Origin: Chitinophagaceae bacterium IBVUCB2
GTDB lineage: Bacteria; Bacteroidota; Bacteroidia; Chitinophagales; Chitinophagaceae
Length of the DNA: 64,000 nt
Assembly (NCBI GenBank): GCA_002127295.1
Contig: NFUV01000002.1
Span: 248,001-312,000, forward strand
Direction of reading: 5' to 3'
Positions 18,342 to 27,092 of the stretch are shown piece by piece. Under the pieces are notes generated by a model. The model searched no databases, was not told the origin of the DNA, and saw nothing but the letters and a program-made list of their open reading frames with translations. The translations under genes were made by a program, and so were the position numbers. Numbering within the stretch: the stretch's first letter is position 1; each line of letters starts with the position of its first letter.

Positions 18342-20057
18342 ATGAAAAAAAAATTAAGAAGCCTCGATTGGTTTGGCAAAGATGATAAGATGGGTTTTGT
18401 GCATCGCTCCTGGTTACGAAACCAGGGATATCCTGATGATTATTTTCGTGGCCGTCCTGTCATTGGCATTTGTAATACCTGGAGCGAACTGACTCCTTGC
18501 AATGGACATCTCCGTGATTTTGCAGAAATCGTAAAAAGGGGTGTAATAGAAGCTGGTGGTTTTCCATTAGAATTTCCTGTTACATCATTGGGTGAAACAA
18601 TAATGAAGCCTACCACCATGCTGTTCAGGAATCTTGCCAGCATGGATACAGAAGAAAGCATCCGTGCCAATCCATTAGACGGTGTGGTGTTACTTACCGG
18701 CTGTGATAAAACAACACCAAGTACTGTAATGGGAGCTTGTAGTGTTGATTTGCCAACCATAGTGGTTCCCGGAGGGCCAATGTTGAATGGAAGATTTAAA
18801 GGTGAATGCTTGGGCTCAGGTTCGTTTAACTGGATGGTGAAAGAAAAAAAACTAAATGAAAATTATACAGCAGAAGATATTTTAGAAGCTGAAATAGGAA
18901 CTGCCAGAAGCCAGGGTCACTGCATGAGTATGGGCACTGCTTCCACTATGGCTTGCATGGTTGAATCGTTAGGATTAACATTGCCTGGTGCAGCTACCAT
19001 TCCAGCGGTAGATGCAAGAAAAAAAGTAATGGCACAATTAAGCGGAAGAAGAATTGTAGAAATGGTAAAAGAAGATTTAAGATTATCAAAAATTCTCACC
19101 CGCAATGCATTTGAAAATTCAATTGTAATCAATGCAGCAGTTGGTGGTTCTACTAATTTTTTAATTCATTTACAAGCTATCGCAGGAAGAATTGGTGTAG
19201 AGTTGAAGCTGGAAGATTTTGATACCATTGGCAGCAAGATACCTTTGCTGGTCAACCTGAAACCTGCTGGCGAGTTTTTAATGGAAGATTTTTATTACGC
19301 TGGTGGTTTGGGCGTAGTTATAAACGAGATGAAAAAACATCTGCACAATGAAATGATCACAGCCAATGGAAAAACAATTGGCGAAAATTATAACAACCCG
19401 ATATGTTATAACAGGAAAGTTATTGCATCAGTAGATGAGCCCTTACAACACAATGCAGGCATTGCAGTACTAAAAGGAAATCTCTGTGTGGATGGTGCCA
19501 TCATCAAACCATCCGCAGCTTCTAAAGAATTAATGAAGCACCGTGGCCGTGCAGTGGTATTTGAAACCATGGAAGATTATCATGCCCGTATTGATGACCC
19601 TGATCTTGACATTGATGAAAACTGTGTGATCGTTTTAAAAACAGTTGGTCCCGTTGGATACCCGGGTATGCCTGAAGTAGGTAATGTTGACCTGCCGGAG
19701 AAATTATTACGCAAAGGTGTAAAAGATATGATACGCATTTCAGATGGAAGAATGAGCGGCACAGCGGCTGGTACTGTTGTTCTCCATGTGTCACCCGAAT
19801 CTGCAATTGGTGGTACGTTAGCATTGGTAAAAAATGGTGATATGATTGAATTGGACGTAGAAAAAAGAAAACTACACCTCGATATCAGTGAGGAAGAATT
19901 GCAAAAAAGAAAAGCAGCCTGGATAGCACCTCCCGCTATGGCAGCAAGAGGGTATGTAAAAATTTATATTAATCATGTACAACAGGCACATTTGGGTGCC
20001 GACCTTGATATTTTGCAAGGGGGATCAGGCGATATAGTAACAAGAGATTTGCATTAG
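18342..20057 (+). CDS. Pentonate dehydratase, IlvD/EDD family (arabonate/xylonate type), copy 1
   Basis: A 571-residue cytoplasmic [2Fe-2S] dehydratase. The three cluster Cys are C53 (LTPCN), C121 (TGCDKTTPS) and C194 (GHCMSMGTAS), spaced as in the L-arabonate dehydratase of Rhizobium. Other landmarks are GGPMLNG, GGSTN, and RISDGRMSGTA near the C-terminus. The opening KLRSLDWFG and NQGYPDDYFRGRPVIGICNTWSELTPC stretches resemble sugar-acid dehydratases and not the amino-acid enzyme IlvD. It converts L-arabonate or D-xylonate to the 2-keto-3-deoxy acid. It starts 34 bases after the semialdehyde dehydrogenase and has a paralogue at 58449-60203. Which pentonate each prefers cannot be read from the sequence. 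Confidence 0.87.
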   Translation: MKKKLRSLDWFGKDDKMGFVHRSWLRNQGYPDDYFRGRPVIGICNTWSELTPCNGHLRDFAEIVKRGVIEAGGFPLEFPVTSLGETIMKPTTMLFRNLASMDTEESIRANPLDGVVLLTGCDKTTPSTVMGACSVDLPTIVVPGGPMLNGRFKGECLGSGSFNWMVKEKKLNENYTAEDILEAEIGTARSQGHCMSMGTASTMACMVESLGLTLPGAATIPAVDARKKVMAQLSGRRIVEMVKEDLRLSKILTRNAFENSIVINAAVGGSTNFLIHLQAIAGRIGVELKLEDFDTIGSKIPLLVNLKPAGEFLMEDFYYAGGLGVVINEMKKHLHNEMITANGKTIGENYNNPICYNRKVIASVDEPLQHNAGIAVLKGNLCVDGAIIKPSAASKELMKHRGRAVVFETMEDYHARIDDPDLDIDENCVIVLKTVGPVGYPGMPEVGNVDLPEKLLRKGVKDMIRISDGRMSGTAAGTVVLHVSPESAIGGTLALVKNGDMIELDVEKRKLHLDISEEELQKRKAAWIAPPAMAARGYVKIYINHVQQAHLGADLDILQGGSGDIVTRDLH

Positions 20058-20108
20058 GCAAGGACTTCTATTGCACCCGTGCTACTGACAGATTAATACT
20101 TGTATAAA

Positions 20109-20975
20109 ATGAAAATTAAATTAGTTGCAATATTATTGTTACTCACTTGTATCAGCTATTCCCAGGATTCTCTTTATAAATTAGGTCCTGATTCTCAGAG
20201 GCAACCTAATGTTCCAAAAGGAACAGTAAATAGGTATGAATGGAAAAGCAAATTGTACAATAATTTCAGAGAATACTATGTGTATGTGCCGGCACAATAT
20301 GATGCTGGTAAACCAGCAGCTCTCATGGTTTTCCAGGATGGACATACCTATGTAAAAGACAGTGGGGATCAACGGGTATGCATTGTGTATGATAACTTAA
20401 TTCATCAAAAAAAACTACCCGTTACTATATGCTTATTTGTAAATCCGGGTAATGCTACGAAAGAGTATCCTGAAAACAGGTTTCGTGTAAGTAACCGTGT
20501 TAATGAGTATGATGTAATGGATGATAAGTATGTTACGATGCTCATTAACGAGATCATTCCTGAAGTAAAAAAGAAACACAACATTAGTGATAAAGCAGCC
20601 ATGCACGGCATCGGTGGACTTTCAAGCGGGGCTATTTGTGCATTTACAGCAGCCTGGGAACGACCGGATTATTTTAGCAAGGTCCTAAGCCATATTGGTA
20701 GCTATACTAATATCCGGGGAGGCAATAATTATCCATCCATTATCAGGAAGAATATAAAAAAGGATATAAAAATATTTATGCAGGATGGAACAAACGATTT
20801 AGATAATGAGCATGGCAACTGGTGGCTGGCCAATCTCGAAATGGAGGCTGCCCTTAAATATAAAAATTATAATTTCAAATTTATAAAAGGCAGTGGTACT
20901 CATAGCGGCAAACATGGTGGAAGCATCTTACCAGAGTCCTTGATATGGCTCTGGAGTGATGTGACAATCGAATAA
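20109..20975 (+). CDS. Secreted esterase-D-like alpha/beta hydrolase
   Basis: A secreted serine esterase of about 288 residues, of the putative-esterase (CE1-like) family. I use the ATG at 20109, since the longer frame begins with TTG. The first 19 residues of MKIKLVAILLLLTCISYSQ form a Sec signal. The nucleophile is in GGLSSGA, an oxyanion-type stretch is in LMVFQDG, and a catalytic-His candidate is in GTHSGKHGG near the C-terminus. In xylan loci such enzymes remove acetyl or feruloyl groups from the backbone or side chains. It lies between dehydratase and FAH genes, an unusual place for an exported enzyme, but all fit one operon. Confidence 0.78.
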   Translation: MKIKLVAILLLLTCISYSQDSLYKLGPDSQRQPNVPKGTVNRYEWKSKLYNNFREYYVYVPAQYDAGKPAALMVFQDGHTYVKDSGDQRVCIVYDNLIHQKKLPVTICLFVNPGNATKEYPENRFRVSNRVNEYDVMDDKYVTMLINEIIPEVKKKHNISDKAAMHGIGGLSSGAICAFTAAWERPDYFSKVLSHIGSYTNIRGGNNYPSIIRKNIKKDIKIFMQDGTNDLDNEHGNWWLANLEMEAALKYKNYNFKFIKGSGTHSGKHGGSILPESLIWLWSDVTIE

Positions 20976-20997
20976 TCATTTACCTAAAATAATAAAA

Positions 20998-21831
20998 GTG
21001 AAACTTTATAAAACGAAGAACGGGGTTATTATTGAGACTGCTAAGGGATACTTTGAAGCACAGCTTCAAGATTGGGATAACTTTATCAATGATGATAATA
21101 TATTAAAAACAATTACGGCTTTATTGTCTTCGGGATTCGGTACTAAAAAAAAGTCTATAGCTGATTCTGCAATATTAGCACCTGTTGGCAAACAGGAATT
21201 ATGGGCTTGCGGTGTTACTTACCTGCGCAGTAAAGTTGGTCGCCAGGAAGAATCAAAATTATCTGGCGGTGCGGATTTTTATGCAAAAGTGTATGAAGCA
21301 GAAAGACCGGAAGTATTTTTTAAAGCTACACCAAACCGTATCGTAGGGCCAGGTGATAAGGTTAATATCCGCAAAGACTCTACCTGGGATGTACCGGAAC
21401 CTGAATTGACATTAGTAGTAACATCATCGGGAAAAATAATTGGCTATACAATCGGCAATGATATGAGCAGCAGAAGTATTGAAGGAGAGAATCCGCTCTA
21501 TCTACCGCAAGCAAAAACGTATGATGCCTGCGCAGCAGTGGGGCCATGCATTTATATTACTGAAGAGCCACTGGATAAAAACACGATGATTCGATTGGAG
21601 ATCATCAGGAATAATACAAGTGCCTTCAGTGATAAGATTGCTATCAGTCAAATGAAACGTACACCACAGGAACTGGTGAGTTATGTTTTTCGTGAATGTT
21701 CATTTCCTGATGGGTGTTTGATAATGACTGGCACAGGCATAGTCCCAGCTAGTGATTTTACGTTGCAATCCGGCGATGAGATTAAAGTTTCTATTGATAA
21801 CATAGGAACATTAATTAATAAAGTAGCGTAA
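20998..21831 (+). CDS. FAH-family 2-keto-3-deoxy-pentonate dehydratase, copy 1
   Basis: A 277-residue protein of the fumarylacetoacetate hydrolase superfamily, with no signal peptide. The apparent start codon is GTG, 22 bases after the esterase gene; no better in-frame ATG is near. The FAH metal-site and lid stretches are present: YEAERPEVFFKA, DVPEPELTLVV (two acidic ligands), IGYTIGNDMSSRSIEG and the late TGTGIVP. Caulobacter XylX, which dehydrates 2-keto-3-deoxy-D-xylonate to the semialdehyde, belongs to this superfamily. Beside a pentonate dehydratase and the semialdehyde dehydrogenase, this is the expected middle enzyme of the Weimberg route. The central block is nearly identical to that of the copy at 56564-57400. 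Confidence 0.82.
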   Translation: MKLYKTKNGVIIETAKGYFEAQLQDWDNFINDDNILKTITALLSSGFGTKKKSIADSAILAPVGKQELWACGVTYLRSKVGRQEESKLSGGADFYAKVYEAERPEVFFKATPNRIVGPGDKVNIRKDSTWDVPEPELTLVVTSSGKIIGYTIGNDMSSRSIEGENPLYLPQAKTYDACAAVGPCIYITEEPLDKNTMIRLEIIRNNTSAFSDKIAISQMKRTPQELVSYVFRECSFPDGCLIMTGTGIVPASDFTLQSGDEIKVSIDNIGTLINKVA

Positions 21832-22012
21832 AATGAAAAAAAATATCCCGTTGAGAGCATAAGTAACATCAAAAAAGGCGGCATGTATTTTTTATAAAAT
21901 TCCTGGAACGAAACGCAATCAACAATACATTTTCAGGGGTAGACTAAAATTCATTATTTGTGCGAAAAAGATAAGGCTGCTATAAAAATAATAAATAAAA
22001 TTTTCAGATCTT

Positions 22013-24625
22013 ATGAAACTGCTATTACGAAATTCTATTTTATTGATTGTGGCCGGTATATTATTAAACAGTGCTTTGCTTGCCCAGCAATTTGCTTTTC
22101 AAAACCCTTCTTTAACTGCTGAAGAGAGAGCCATCGACCTGGTGTCACGTTTAACACTGACAGAGAAAGCATCGCTCATGTTTGATCAATCGCCTGCTAT
22201 TCCGAGGCTGGGTATTAAAAAATTTAATTGGTGGAGTGAAGCCTTGCATGGCCTTGCCAATAACGATAATGTAACTGTGTTTCCAGAGCCGGTTGGAATG
22301 GCTGCCTCCTTTGATGATTCTTTAGTATTTAAAATATTCAATGCTACATCTGATGAAGTGCGGGCCAAATATCATGATGCATTGAGAAGTGGAAAAGAAA
22401 ACAGGCGGTTCTTAAGTCTTTCTGTCTGGACACCGAATATAAATATCTTTCGGGACCCCCGATGGGGGCGGGGACAGGAAACCTATGGCGAAGATCCTTA
22501 TCTCACTTCCCGTATGGGTGTTTCTGTAGTGAAGGGGTTGCAAGGGCCTACTGATGCAAAATATCGTAAACTACTTGCTTGTGCCAAACACTATGCGGTG
22601 CATTCAGGCCCTGAGTGGAGCAGGCATACATTGAATCTGAATAATATTAACCCAAGAGACTTATGGGAAACTTATCTTCCTGCATTTAAATCGCTGGTGC
22701 AGGATGCAGATGTTCGCCAGGTAATGTGTGCCTATCAACGGTTGGATGATGAGCCTTGTTGTGGCAATACCCGTTTACTACAAACAATCCTTCGAAAAGA
22801 ATGGGGGTATAAACATATTGTTGTTGCAGATTGTGGTGCTGTTACCGATTTTTTTACCAGTCATAAAACTTCTTCGGATGCAACACATGCTTCCGCAAAA
22901 GCAGTGTTAGCAGGCACAGATGTGGAATGTGTATGGCAGGGATATGCCTATGAAAAATTACCGGAAGCCGTAGCCAAAGGTTTAATTACAGAAAAAGAAA
23001 TAGATAGTCATTTATTGAAAGTTTTAATAGGTCGTTTTGACTTAGGTGATTTTGATGATAACGCAATTGTCCCCTGGGCTAATATTCCCTTGTCAATTGT
23101 AAACAACGCTGAACACAGGAAACTTGCATTGGATATGGCGCTAGAATCAATGACGTTGCTGCAAAATAAAAACCATGCACTTCCTTTAAAAAAATCAGCA
23201 CAGAAAATAGCGGTTGTTGGCCCCAATGCAGATAATGAACCCATGTTGTGGGGCAATTATAACGGCAGACCTGTAAGAACAATCAGCATTCTCAATGGCA
23301 TTAAATCAAAACTACCTGCAAACAGTGTTGTGTATGATAAGGCATGTGACCTTGTTGAGAATAAAGTAACACAAAGCTATTTTTCAAAAGCCACAGCAGC
23401 GGGTAAGCAAGGTTTTAAAGCAACCTATTGGAATAACCGTGAACGTACAGGCGAAATAGTTACAACCGATCAGATTACCAATCCATTTAAAATTACTACG
23501 GCAGGCGATCATGAATTTGCATCAGGTGTAAAACTGGTTGGCTTCTCTGCCAAATATGAAACCGAATTTATTGCACCCGAAACAGAAGAGATAGCATTTA
23601 AAGTTGGTGCCACAGGCTATTTTGAATTATTTGTAAATGGCAAATCATTGGTACAGTATAACAACTGGCGCACACTGCCATCTAGAATTGCATATAATGT
23701 TGAGAAAGGAAAAACTTATCAGATAGAAATAAGGTATGCACAATTAAATAACTGGCAAGCCAATCTTGAATTTGATTTTGGTAAAGAACTTGATATTAAT
23801 TTCTCTGGGCTCATTAATAAACTCAAAGGAATTGATGAAGTTATTTTTGTTGGCGGGTTGTCAACATTATTAGAAGGCGAAGAAATGCCAGTGAGCTATC
23901 CGGGCTTTAAAGGTGGCGACCGTACTGATATTGAATTACCCCTGGTGCAGCGCAATTGTTTAAAGGCTTTGAAAGCAGCCGGGAAAAAAATAATTTTTGT
24001 AAACTGCTCCGGCTCTGCCATTGGCATGGTTCCTGAAACGCAAAGCTGCGATGCAATTTTACAGGCATGGTATGGCGGCGAATCGGGTGGCCAGGCTGTT
24101 GCCGATGTTTTGTTTGGAGATTACAATCCTTCCGGAAAACTTCCCATTACTTTTTACAAAGACACAACGCAGTTGGCAGATTTTGAAGATTACTCCATGA
24201 AAGGAAGAACATACAGGTACATGACTGCCGAACCGCTTTTTCCATTCGGTTATGGCTTAAGCTATACCAGCTTTACTATTGGAAATGCGCAGTTGAATAA
24301 AACACAAATCAAAAAAGATGAAAGCTTTTCAATTACAATTCCTGTTACCAATACCGGTAAAAGAAACGGAATAGAAATAGTACAGTTGTATGTTAAAAAA
24401 CTAAACGACAATACCGGCACCATAAAAACATTAAGGGGTTTTAAAAGAACAGAAGTTGCTGCGGGAAAAACGGTGAATGCGGTTATTGATCTGCATCCAT
24501 CCGCTTTTGAGTTTTACAATGAAAAAACTTTAAAGATGGATGTAACAGCAGGCGAATATGAATTGTGGTACGGCAATAGTTCTACAGCTAAAGATTTGAA
24601 AATGGTAAAGCTGAATATTCAATAA
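22013..24625 (+). CDS. GH3 glycosidase with PA14 insert (probable beta-xylosidase)
   Basis: An 870-residue exported GH3 enzyme with a signal peptide (to about residue 25). The nucleophile Asp is D273 in VADCGAV. The Cys after it and SVWTPNINIFRDPRWGRGQETYGEDP are common in the xylosidase branch of GH3. A PA14 domain is inserted at about residues 455-605 (FKATYWNN start, LEFDFG end). A fibronectin-III-like domain closes the protein. It removes terminal xylose (or possibly glucose or arabinose) from oligosaccharides in the periplasm. It heads the hydrolase run, after a 181-base gap that may hold its promoter. Confidence 0.9.
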   Translation: MKLLLRNSILLIVAGILLNSALLAQQFAFQNPSLTAEERAIDLVSRLTLTEKASLMFDQSPAIPRLGIKKFNWWSEALHGLANNDNVTVFPEPVGMAASFDDSLVFKIFNATSDEVRAKYHDALRSGKENRRFLSLSVWTPNINIFRDPRWGRGQETYGEDPYLTSRMGVSVVKGLQGPTDAKYRKLLACAKHYAVHSGPEWSRHTLNLNNINPRDLWETYLPAFKSLVQDADVRQVMCAYQRLDDEPCCGNTRLLQTILRKEWGYKHIVVADCGAVTDFFTSHKTSSDATHASAKAVLAGTDVECVWQGYAYEKLPEAVAKGLITEKEIDSHLLKVLIGRFDLGDFDDNAIVPWANIPLSIVNNAEHRKLALDMALESMTLLQNKNHALPLKKSAQKIAVVGPNADNEPMLWGNYNGRPVRTISILNGIKSKLPANSVVYDKACDLVENKVTQSYFSKATAAGKQGFKATYWNNRERTGEIVTTDQITNPFKITTAGDHEFASGVKLVGFSAKYETEFIAPETEEIAFKVGATGYFELFVNGKSLVQYNNWRTLPSRIAYNVEKGKTYQIEIRYAQLNNWQANLEFDFGKELDINFSGLINKLKGIDEVIFVGGLSTLLEGEEMPVSYPGFKGGDRTDIELPLVQRNCLKALKAAGKKIIFVNCSGSAIGMVPETQSCDAILQAWYGGESGGQAVADVLFGDYNPSGKLPITFYKDTTQLADFEDYSMKGRTYRYMTAEPLFPFGYGLSYTSFTIGNAQLNKTQIKKDESFSITIPVTNTGKRNGIEIVQLYVKKLNDNTGTIKTLRGFKRTEVAAGKTVNAVIDLHPSAFEFYNEKTLKMDVTAGEYELWYGNSSTAKDLKMVKLNIQ

Positions 24626-24650
24626 ATAAGCCGGCCGGCTGTAATAAAAT

Positions 24651-27074
24651 ATGATGATGAGACGAATTTTAATAGTGACCTGTTTGATGTTAGCTATATG
24701 CACTATAGGTAAAACCCAAACATGGCAAAAGAATAATTCCGGTATAAAAACAATCATCAATAAAACCGCTATTGAAATTCAGTTTTACACAGCCACAACA
24801 GTAAGAATAATAAAATCTCCTGAAGGAACTGCTTTAGATAAAAAAAGTCTTTCCGTTATTAAATCACCGGAAAAAATAAACCTGGATATAAAGCAACAGG
24901 CTGCTTTAGTTGTATTGCAAAGTGAAAGTCTAACAGTAAAACTTAATCTTAACTCAGGTATGCTGAGTTTTTATACTAAGGCAGGCACCGCACTTTTAAA
25001 TGAAAAGGAAAATAGTACATTATTCATACCTTTTAATGATGCTGGCATCAACACATATAATATTGAACAAGCCTATATATTGGATAAAGAGGAGGCCATC
25101 TATGGTTTAGGGCAGCAGCAGCAGGGTAAGATGGTTCAACGAAATCTTACACTGAATATGGTACAGAATAACACCCATGATTATGTTCCATTCTTTCAAT
25201 CTGTAAAAGGCTATGGTTTGTTCTGGGATAATTATTCGCCAACAATTTTTACCGATAATACAGAAAGCACTTCCTTTAGATCTGAAGTAGGAGATTGCAT
25301 TGATTATTATTTTATGTACGGCGGTAGTGCCGATGGGGTGATTGCAAAAATGCGTGACCTCACAGGGCAGGCACCAATGCTCCCGTTATGGACGTTTGGT
25401 TACTTCCAGAGTAAAGAACGTTATAAAAGTCAGGATGAAACAATAGATGTGATAAAGAAATATCGGGAGTTAAAAGTTCCGCTTGATGGTGTTATTCAGG
25501 ACTGGCAATATTGGGGTAATAATTATTTATGGAATGCAATGGAATTTCTGAATGTAGATTTTCCCAACCCGCAGAAATTTGTTGATGATGTACATAAATT
25601 GAACGCACATTTAACCATTTCTATCTGGAATTCATTTGGTCCTAAAACCAAACAATACCGTGAATTGGACAGCATTGACGCATTGATGAATTTTACTACC
25701 TGGCCACAATCAGGTTCAGAAAAATGGCCGCCTCTCCGTGATTATCCTTCCGGTGTAAGAGTGTATGATCCTTACAATCCTGCAGCCCGTGATATTTTCT
25801 GGAAGTATTTGAATAAAGGATTATTCAGTCTTGGTATGGATGGCTGGTGGTTGGATTCATCGGAACCTGACCACCTCGATTTCAAACCGTCCGATATGGA
25901 CAACAAAACTTTTTTGGGTTCTTTCCGCAAAGTCCGTAATGCTTTTCCTTTAATGACGGTAGGTGGTGTGTATGATCACCAGCGATCCGTATCTGATAGC
26001 AAAAGAGTTTTTATTCTTACCCGTTCTGCATTTGCGGGACAGCAACGTTACGGTGCCCATACATGGTCTGGCGATGTAAACTCATCATGGATTGCATTGA
26101 GAAACCAAATCTCTGCAGGATTAAATTTTTCTCTAACCGGTATACCTTACTGGAATAGCGATATTGGTGGTTTCTTCCTATGGAATTTTAAAAAGAAATT
26201 GGAAGATCCCGAATACCGGGAACTATATGTCCGCTGGTTAGAGTTTGGAGCTTTCTGTCCCATGATGCGTTCGCATGGTGAGGGTGCTCCGAGAGAAATT
26301 TACCAGTTTGGTCAGAAAGGAACTAAGTACTATGATGCTATTGAAAAATACATCAACCTGCGTTACCGTTTGTTGCCTTATATTTATTCCACTTCTTGGG
26401 ATGTCACGGCCAATCAATCAAGTATGATGCGGGCATTGGTGATGGACTTTGCTTCGGATAAAAATGCATTGGATATTAACGACCAGTTTATGTTGGGTAA
26501 ATCAATGATGGTGAGCCCGGTTACCAATGCGATGTATATAAAACCTGTTATTACCGGAAGAGATACATTGTTAGTTGAAGATTTCAGCTCAATCAAAATA
26601 AAAGAAACCTACCTGCCAGCAGGTTCAAACTGGTATGACTTCTGGACCGGAGAAAAATTAAATGGTGGAAAAAAAGTAAAAAGAGAAACTCCCTTGGATA
26701 TTATTCCGCTCTACATAAAAGCAGGAAGCATTCTCCCCATTGGTCCTGCAGTGCAATACGCTGAAGAAAAAAAATGGGATCACCTGGAAATACGTATCTA
26801 TCCCGGAGCAAATGGAAAATTTGTGTTGTATGAGGATGAGAATGATAATTACAATTATGAAAAGGGAGTTTATGCTACCATCACTTTCGATTGGGATGAT
26901 AAAAAAAAATCACTAACTATAAGCGATAGAACTGGCAATTTTCCCGGGATACTGCTAAGCAGAAATTTTAATATTGTAACGGTAAGTAATAATAAAGCTG
27001 TTGGAGAAAATACAGCAGTTACTGCAGATAAAGTTGTCACATATACAGGAAAAAAAATAATAGTAAAATTTTAA
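24651..27074 (+). CDS. GH31 alpha-glycosidase (probable alpha-xylosidase)
   Basis: An 807-residue exported enzyme with an N-terminal signal (about 22 residues). The GH31 nucleophile is D402 in WWLDSSEPD and the acid/base is D475 in WSGDV. DGVIQDWQYWG and FGAFCPMMRSHG are family landmarks. The barrel is flanked by an N-terminal galactose-mutarotase-like domain and C-terminal beta domains. In complex xylan loci of Bacteroides ovatus, GH31 members remove alpha-xylose side groups, and this role fits the neighbours here. Alpha-glucosidase activity cannot be excluded. The gap to the GH3 gene is 25 bases and to the next gene 18 bases, so co-transcription is likely. Confidence 0.9.
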   Translation: MMMRRILIVTCLMLAICTIGKTQTWQKNNSGIKTIINKTAIEIQFYTATTVRIIKSPEGTALDKKSLSVIKSPEKINLDIKQQAALVVLQSESLTVKLNLNSGMLSFYTKAGTALLNEKENSTLFIPFNDAGINTYNIEQAYILDKEEAIYGLGQQQQGKMVQRNLTLNMVQNNTHDYVPFFQSVKGYGLFWDNYSPTIFTDNTESTSFRSEVGDCIDYYFMYGGSADGVIAKMRDLTGQAPMLPLWTFGYFQSKERYKSQDETIDVIKKYRELKVPLDGVIQDWQYWGNNYLWNAMEFLNVDFPNPQKFVDDVHKLNAHLTISIWNSFGPKTKQYRELDSIDALMNFTTWPQSGSEKWPPLRDYPSGVRVYDPYNPAARDIFWKYLNKGLFSLGMDGWWLDSSEPDHLDFKPSDMDNKTFLGSFRKVRNAFPLMTVGGVYDHQRSVSDSKRVFILTRSAFAGQQRYGAHTWSGDVNSSWIALRNQISAGLNFSLTGIPYWNSDIGGFFLWNFKKKLEDPEYRELYVRWLEFGAFCPMMRSHGEGAPREIYQFGQKGTKYYDAIEKYINLRYRLLPYIYSTSWDVTANQSSMMRALVMDFASDKNALDINDQFMLGKSMMVSPVTNAMYIKPVITGRDTLLVEDFSSIKIKETYLPAGSNWYDFWTGEKLNGGKKVKRETPLDIIPLYIKAGSILPIGPAVQYAEEKKWDHLEIRIYPGANGKFVLYEDENDNYNYEKGVYATITFDWDDKKKSLTISDRTGNFPGILLSRNFNIVTVSNNKAVGENTAVTADKVVTYTGKKIIVKF

Positions 27075-27092
27075 ATAGCTGTCAAAATATAA

